Source of the DNA: M55B127 sp034521955
GTDB taxonomy: Bacteria; Bacillota; Halanaerobiia; Halanaerobiales; M55B127
NCBI GenBank assembly: GCA_034521955.1
Contig: JAXHLT010000001.1
Span: 62,001-126,000 of the forward strand
Direction: 5' to 3'
Length of the DNA stretch: 64,000 nt
In this document: piece by piece, positions 59,079 to 64,000 of the stretch
Position numbering within the stretch: position 1 is the first letter of the stretch
Layout of the letters: every line of letters starts with the position of its first letter
The notes under the pieces: model-generated
Database searches by the model: none
What the model saw: the letters and a program-made list of their open reading frames with translations, nothing else
Told to the model about the DNA's origin: nothing
Position numbers and translations under genes: made by a program

Positions 59079-61088
59079 TTAACTACCTCCTTTGACTAGA
59101 CTTTCAAAATCAGATTCTTCCAATATATCTACACCTAATTCTTTTGCCTGGTCATACTTTGAACCAGGGTTATCTCCTACAACCAAATAAGATGTTTTAG
59201 AACTAACAGATGATTTGACACTTCCTCCATACTTTCTTACTAATTCAGAGGCTTCTTTTCTTGTATAAGAATCTAAAGCACCTGTAAATACAAAGGATTG
59301 ATCTTCTAGATGTAGTTCTATTTCTTCATTTTTACTTTCTTTTTGCATTTTAACTTCAGCTTTTTTTAATTTTTCTAAAACATTTAAGTTATGATCGTTT
59401 TTAAAGAAATTAACAATACTTTTAGCCATTACTGGACCGATTTCATCAATTGCTACTAACTCTTCTTTGGTTGCTTTTTTTAGTTTATCTATTGAGTCAA
59501 AATACTTTATTAAAATACGTGAAGAATTGCTCCCAATATGTCTAATACCTAATGCATAAATTAGTCTATTAAGTTCTCTCTTTTTACTGTTTTCTACTGC
59601 TTCTATTACATTTTGAGAAGATTTTTCAGCCATTCGTTCTAAACTAATTAATTCTTTTTTATCAACATAGTATAAATCAGCAAAGTCTTCTATCAATTCA
59701 TTTTCTAATAGCTGGTCTACTAAAGAAGGTCCAATTCCTTCAATATCCATAGCATCTCTAGAAACAAAATGTAAAATGCTTTCTCTTCTTTGAGCAGGAC
59801 AGCTTATATTAGTACATCTGGTTACTGCTTCTCCCTCTTCACGAAAGACCTCTTCACCACAAACAGGACATTTGTCCGGCATTTCAAACTCTTTTTCCTC
59901 ACCGGTTCTTTTTTCTTTGATAACTTTTACAACCTCAGGAATTACATCACCAGCTTTTTGTATTAAAACTGTATCATTAATTCTTACATCTTTTCTTTTA
60001 ACCTCATCTTCATTGTGTAAAGTTGCCCTGCTTACAGTTGAGCCATCTATAAAGACTGGTTCTAATACAGCATTTGGGGTTAATGCACCTGTGCGACCAA
60101 CTGTTACATCAATATCTTTTACTTTTGTTGTTTTTTGTTGGGCAGGAAATTTATATGCTATTGCCCACCGTGGATTTTTGGAAGTACTACCTAATTTTTC
60201 TCTTAAGTCTATTTGATCGATTTTTACAACCATTCCATCTATTTCAAAGTCAATGTCTTCTCTTTTTTCAATCCACTCTTCACAAATCTCAATAACCTGT
60301 TCAATATTATCACATTTTCTATACCAGTTAATATTAAACCCGAGTTCTTTTAAAAACTCTAAAGCTTGTTTGTGTTTATCTATTTTTATATTTTCATTTT
60401 TAAAATCTACTAAATCATAAGCGATAAATGAAAGGGATCTTTCTGCAGCCACCTGTGGGTCAAGCTGTCTTACAGACCCTGCAGCAGCATTTCTAGGATT
60501 AGCAAATAGGTTTTCTTCATTGGCTTCTCTTTTTTTATTTAATTTTAAGAAGTCCTCTTTTTTAATAAAAACCTCGCCTCTAAGTTCAATATCAATATTA
60601 TCTTTTCTTAACTTTAAAGGTATACTTTTAATGGTTTTTAAATTATGAGTAACATCTTCTCCTACTCGGCCATTACCTCTAGTTGCACCTATGGTTAATT
60701 TTCCATTTTCATATCTCAAAATTGCGGAAAGACCATCTATTTTATGTTCAACTATATATTTATAGTCTGTATTTTCAAGTTTTCTTTTAACCCGATCATC
60801 GAAGTTTTTTAACTCTTCTCTGTTAAATGCATTATCTAAACTTAAAGCCTGTGAACTATGTTCAACCTTTTTAAAGTCCTCTCTTGGTTCTCCACCAACT
60901 CTTTGGGTTGGTGAATCTTCTGTAATTAATTCCGGATACTCATTTTCCAGATCTTTTAATTTTTTTAATAACTGATCATATTCATAATCCGAAATCTGTG
61001 GATTATCCAAAACATAGTACTTATATTCATGTTTTCTAATTTCTTCTCTCAAACTTTTTACTTTTTCTTTAATTTTTTTATCTGCCAT
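59079..61088 (-). CDS. ligA: NAD-dependent DNA ligase LigA
   Basis: 669 residues, full length. Adenylation domain with the active-site lysine in VEHKIDGLSAILRYENG (about 113) and the NAD-binding YYVLDNPQISDYEYDQLL near the start. The OB fold (VGRTGALTPNAVLEPV) follows, then the zinc finger (CPVCGEEVFREEGEAVTRC...CPAQ), helix-hairpin-helix repeats and a C-terminal BRCT domain (EDQSFVFTGALDSYTRKEASELV). It seals nicks in replication and repair. It lies 17 bases after pcrA, the common Firmicute arrangement. Confidence 0.97.
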   Translation of the reverse strand: MADKKIKEKVKSLREEIRKHEYKYYVLDNPQISDYEYDQLLKKLKDLENEYPELITEDSPTQRVGGEPREDFKKVEHSSQALSLDNAFNREELKNFDDRVKRKLENTDYKYIVEHKIDGLSAILRYENGKLTIGATRGNGRVGEDVTHNLKTIKSIPLKLRKDNIDIELRGEVFIKKEDFLKLNKKREANEENLFANPRNAAAGSVRQLDPQVAAERSLSFIAYDLVDFKNENIKIDKHKQALEFLKELGFNINWYRKCDNIEQVIEICEEWIEKREDIDFEIDGMVVKIDQIDLREKLGSTSKNPRWAIAYKFPAQQKTTKVKDIDVTVGRTGALTPNAVLEPVFIDGSTVSRATLHNEDEVKRKDVRINDTVLIQKAGDVIPEVVKVIKEKRTGEEKEFEMPDKCPVCGEEVFREEGEAVTRCTNISCPAQRRESILHFVSRDAMDIEGIGPSLVDQLLENELIEDFADLYYVDKKELISLERMAEKSSQNVIEAVENSKKRELNRLIYALGIRHIGSNSSRILIKYFDSIDKLKKATKEELVAIDEIGPVMAKSIVNFFKNDHNLNVLEKLKKAEVKMQKESKNEEIELHLEDQSFVFTGALDSYTRKEASELVRKYGGSVKSSVSSKTSYLVVGDNPGSKYDQAKELGVDILEESDFESLVKGGS

Positions 61089-61105
61089 ATGACCACTCCT
61101 ACAGA

Positions 61106-63271
61106 TTATGCTCTTTGAATAGGGGCATACTTTTCTAATAGTTTCTTTGGAGTTCCCCTACCAAAATCTATTGTTAATTCTAAATCTTTTTTATCAGATA
61201 TTTCAACAATTTTTCCCCGACCCCAGCGGCTGTGCACAACTTCTTGGCCAACTTTATATCTGTGGTTTTTCTCTTTTGGGGTTGTTTTTGTGGATTCAGT
61301 TTTGTAAAAACCGTCTTCTTCATTAATATCTTTAACTTTTTCTTTTTTATTATCAATTAAATGATGGGGTATCTCATCTAAGAATTTAGATGGAGAATTA
61401 TATTCTGCCTGTCCATACCTTCTTCGCATTTTTGCATTAGTTAGATAAAGAATATCTTCTGCCCGTGTTATTCCAACATAACACAGCCTTCTTTCTTCTT
61501 CTATACCGTCTTCTTCCTCAAAAGAATTTTGATGAGGGAAAAGTCCATCTTCCATTCCACTTAAAAAGACTACTGGAAACTCTAACCCTTTAGCTGAGTG
61601 TAGAGTCATTAAGGTGACAATTTGTTTACTGTTTTCTAAGTTATCTATTCCAGCTACTAATGATACTTCTTCTAAGAAAGTTCTTAGATTATTATCAGCA
61701 TTTTCTCTAATGTGTTCTTCTAATACATTGTATAATTCTTGTATATTTTCAATTCTGGTTTCAGCTTCAGAAGTCTTTTCATCTTTTAAACTTTTTATAT
61801 ATCCTGAAAGCTCTAATATGTTGTTAAATAGGCTAATTAAACCTTCGCTTACATTGATTTCAATTAGTTTTTCTATCATATTTGCAAATGTTTTTACTCT
61901 ATTTTGATAACTACCGCTTAATAATGGATTATTACGAGATGTTAGGGCTGCCTCATATAGACTTAACTCTTGTTTTTCTGCATATTCTTTAACTTTATCT
62001 AAAGTTCCGGCTCCGATACCCCTTTTAGGTCTATTTATTATTCTTTCAAAACTTAAATTATCTTCAGGATTATTAATTAACTTTAAATAAGCTAAAATAT
62101 CTTTAATCTCTTTTCTTTCATAAAACTTAAATCCACCAATTATTTGATATGGAATTCCATATTTCATCATAGCTTCTTCAATCTGTCTTGACTGTGAATT
62201 TGTTCTGTATAAAACTGCCATATCACTAAATCTATATTCACCTTTTAAAAACTTCATTTTTTGCGCTATGAAGTTTGCTTCTTTTTGGGCTGTTGATAAA
62301 GTTTTATAGTATACTTTACCACCCTCACCTCTAGCAGCTTTCAATTTTTTAGGTACTCTGTTTTTATTATTGTTAATTACATTATCCGCAATATCAAGTA
62401 TTTTTTTATGTGACCTATAATTTTGAACTAATTTTATTACCTGAGCATCTGGATAATCATCCTCAAAGTTTAATATGTTTCTTATATCAGCACCTCTAAA
62501 AGCATAAATAGACTGGTCAGGGTCTCCAACTACAAAAATATTTTTGTATTTACTAGCTAAAAGCTGTGCAAACTTATATTGAGCAAAGTTAACATCTTGA
62601 TACTCATCAACTAATATATATTTAAATCTGTTTTGATATTTTTCTAATACTTCAGGAAAATCTAAAAATAGTTCAACCGTTTTCATTATTAGGTCATCGA
62701 AATCAAGTGCATTATTCTCTTTTAGTCTTTTTTCATATTCAGAATATACTTTTGCTACAATATTTTCAAAATATGTAAGTGGTTTATCCTGATAAGCAGA
62801 TGCTTCTATCAATTCATTTTTAGCATTACTAATTTTATTTAAAACTACTGATGGTCTAAACTTTTTCACATCATAGTTTAGATCTTTTAAGATGTTTTTT
62901 ACTAGTTTTTTCTGATCAGTCGAATCATAAATTGTAAAGTGTCTATTAAAATCAAGTTTATTGATTTCTCTTCTCAATATACGAACACAAAATGAATGAA
63001 ATGTGCCCAAAAATATGTCTTTAGCATTCTTACCGGTCATTTTTTGAACTCTTTCTTTCATCTCATCGGCTGCTTTATTAGTAAAGGTCAGTCCTAATAT
63101 ATTAAAAGGACTTACATTATATTCTTCAATTAGATATGCTATTCTATTTGTTAAAACTCTTGTTTTACCAGAACCGGCTCCAGCTATAATTAGTCCTGGT
63201 CCTTTATATAGTTGAACTGCTTTTTTTTGTTCTTTATTTAAACTAGCTAATATTTGTTCTGATTTATCCAT
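61106..63271 (-). CDS. pcrA: ATP-dependent DNA helicase PcrA/UvrD
   Basis: 721 residues. The superfamily-1 motifs are in order: LNKEQKKAVQLYKGPGLIIAGAGSGKTRVLTNRI (Q and Walker A), GLTFTNKAADEMKERV, ILVDEYQDVN (Walker B), VGDPDQSIYAFRGAD, LVQNYRSHKKILD, TLMTLHSAKGLEFPVVFLSGMEDGLFP and RRLCYVGITRAEDILYL. The C-terminal PcrA tail is GQEVVHSRWGRGKIVEI. It unwinds DNA in repair and plasmid replication. Its ATG overlaps the last base of the GIY-YIG gene stop, and ligA follows. Confidence 0.97.
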   Translation of the reverse strand: MDKSEQILASLNKEQKKAVQLYKGPGLIIAGAGSGKTRVLTNRIAYLIEEYNVSPFNILGLTFTNKAADEMKERVQKMTGKNAKDIFLGTFHSFCVRILRREINKLDFNRHFTIYDSTDQKKLVKNILKDLNYDVKKFRPSVVLNKISNAKNELIEASAYQDKPLTYFENIVAKVYSEYEKRLKENNALDFDDLIMKTVELFLDFPEVLEKYQNRFKYILVDEYQDVNFAQYKFAQLLASKYKNIFVVGDPDQSIYAFRGADIRNILNFEDDYPDAQVIKLVQNYRSHKKILDIADNVINNNKNRVPKKLKAARGEGGKVYYKTLSTAQKEANFIAQKMKFLKGEYRFSDMAVLYRTNSQSRQIEEAMMKYGIPYQIIGGFKFYERKEIKDILAYLKLINNPEDNLSFERIINRPKRGIGAGTLDKVKEYAEKQELSLYEAALTSRNNPLLSGSYQNRVKTFANMIEKLIEINVSEGLISLFNNILELSGYIKSLKDEKTSEAETRIENIQELYNVLEEHIRENADNNLRTFLEEVSLVAGIDNLENSKQIVTLMTLHSAKGLEFPVVFLSGMEDGLFPHQNSFEEEDGIEEERRLCYVGITRAEDILYLTNAKMRRRYGQAEYNSPSKFLDEIPHHLIDNKKEKVKDINEEDGFYKTESTKTTPKEKNHRYKVGQEVVHSRWGRGKIVEISDKKDLELTIDFGRGTPKKLLEKYAPIQRA

Positions 63272-63711
63272 TAATTTTTCACTCCTGGTTTTATTATTCT
63301 ATACTCTTGTTTAACTTGTCTAAGATGTCTACTAAGATCAATTTTTTCTTTGGAGTACAATAAGTGTGATATACAAGTACAGTCACTTGCACCAAAACCC
63401 TTAATAGGTACTTTAAAAACATCACTCTCTTTTAAATTATTAAACAAACTGCACTCAAATGTTTTTTTTGCATTAAAGATTACATATTCTATTATTTTTG
63501 CTCTATCTAATAAATAGTCGATATGCCAGTAAAACTTTTTATCTTTACTTAAATGCCTCTCTATTCTACTGTTAAGATTATTTTGAGCTGAACCAATGTA
63601 GAAATAAAAACCCTTATTATATTTAAACTTGCCTAATGCTCCAGTTTTTATTATATCATCATCTTTTAGATGAATTTGTAGTAAATAAATCCCGGTATTA
63701 AAATCATTCAT
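63271..63711 (-). CDS. GIY-YIG nuclease-like protein (DUF123)
   Basis: 146 residues. The family opening GIYLLQIHLKDDDIIKTGALGKFKYNKGFYFYIGSAQNNL (residues 7-46) carries the GIY and YIG signatures. Later conserved stretches are RIERHLSKDKKFYWHIDYLL and a cysteine-containing GFGASDCTCISHLLY near the end. DUF123 proteins occur alone or fused to endonuclease III; nuclease activity is assumed from the fold. It heads the pcrA-ligA-gatCAB row, sharing one base with the pcrA start. AGGAGAC precedes its ATG. Confidence 0.85.
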   Translation of the reverse strand: MNDFNTGIYLLQIHLKDDDIIKTGALGKFKYNKGFYFYIGSAQNNLNSRIERHLSKDKKFYWHIDYLLDRAKIIEYVIFNAKKTFECSLFNNLKESDVFKVPIKGFGASDCTCISHLLYSKEKIDLSRHLRQVKQEYRIIKPGVKN

Positions 63712-63792
63712 TTATATGTCTCCTAACTAATTTACTTCTATAATTTTATGAAGTAATCCTTCCTTAATTACTAATCTTTACTATATATTCCT

Positions 63793-63821
63793 TTGATGAT
63801 ATAATAAAAAAAGAATAAAAT
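63793..63821 (+). promoter_or_regulatory. Sigma-A promoter of tRNA-Pro
   Basis: TTGATG (63793-63798), 17-base spacer, TAAAAT (63816-63821), 19 bases before the tRNA 5' end. It faces away from the GIY-YIG gene. Confidence 0.6.
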
Positions 63822-63840
63822 TAAATAATCATTATTAAAT

Positions 63841-63917
63841 CTGGCTATAGCGCAGTTTGGTAGCGCGCTTGCTTCGGGAGCAAGAGGTCCCCGGTTCAAA
63901 TCCGGGTAGCCAGACCA
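63841..63917 (+). tRNA. tRNA-Pro, anticodon CGG
   Basis: A complete cloverleaf: acceptor CTGGCTA with TAGCCAG, D-arm GCGC/GCGC, anticodon stem CTTGC/GCAAG around TTCGGGA (CGG at 34-36, G at 37 as usual for proline tRNAs), T-arm CCCGG/CCGGG with TTCAAAT, and an encoded CCA end at 63915-63917. It decodes CCG. The remaining 63918-64000 shows no feature I can name. Confidence 0.95.
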
Positions 63918-64000
63918 TTTTTATTTTTTTATAACACTAAAATATTATAACATAAATAGGGTTAAAATGCATGTTTTGTAGGAATATCAACCACTACTAA

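Overview
This is a low-G+C (about 30%), densely packed bacterial chromosome segment. Its gene families (DnaE, PcrA, LigA, GatCAB, DegV, YlbF, YitT, T-box control) are those of an anaerobic Firmicute-type organism. NAD(P)-linked multi-subunit formate dehydrogenase and [FeFe]-hydrogenase, a Rex repressor, an Embden-Meyerhof pfkA-pyk pair and a glycine-betaine ABC transporter point to a fermentative, salt-adapted anaerobe. Halanaerobiales or relatives is my best guess; this is inference from gene content, not from a marker-gene comparison.

Layout. 1-4367: a minus-strand operon, MobB-like protein, NuoE-like and NuoF-like subunits, then the first half of a cysteine-type formate dehydrogenase that runs off the left edge. 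A perfect 18-bp attenuator hairpin sits just before its first ribosome site. 4582-5977: a decayed patch with a methyltransferase and an RsgA GTPase that have both lost their middle parts, plus an unclassified structured RNA. 6120-17160: MATE pump, membrane protein, DUF362 ferredoxin, TtcA-like enzyme, RecB-type nuclease, frameshifted Mut7-C protein, DegV, SLC13 permease, radical SAM protein and others. 17161-18110: tryptophan transporter TrpP under a Trp T-box followed by a leader peptide with tandem Trp codons. 18162-20503: an adenylate-forming ligase interrupted by an IS605-type tnpB element. 20551-33132: RtcB, HAD phosphatase, YitT, pyk-pfkA, dnaE, NifU, YlbF, SulP.

33143-37627: second DUF362 protein and the glycine-betaine transporter in the order ATPase, binding protein, permease. 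38399-39767: RlmD-type rRNA methyltransferase with one frameshift. 39894-45919: the hydrogenase operon hydC, hydB fused to an NfnB/GltD-like NADPH module, hydA, rex. Upstream lies a good sigma-54 promoter and two identical 18-bp palindromic sites, then a gene (46321-48946) whose pieces together encode a hydrogenase-like H2 sensor fused to PAS, a sigma-54 AAA+ activator domain and an HTH. This looks like a one-component H2/redox circuit for the hydrogenase operon. The sensor gene carries three single-base frameshifts in this sequence.

49026-63917: AEC transporter, M20 hydrolase, CsaA, second MATE pump, PspC, NUDIX, isoaspartyl dipeptidase, then the gatC-gatA-gatB, ligA, pcrA and GIY-YIG cluster, and a tRNA-Pro(CGG).

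Recurring oddities are five single-base frameshifts, mostly in homopolymers, in otherwise conserved genes, and three genes whose conserved N-termini can only be reached from an ATT codon behind a good Shine-Dalgarno. Either the genome truly uses AUU starts and carries fresh lesions, or part of the sequence holds base errors. The sequence alone cannot decide.
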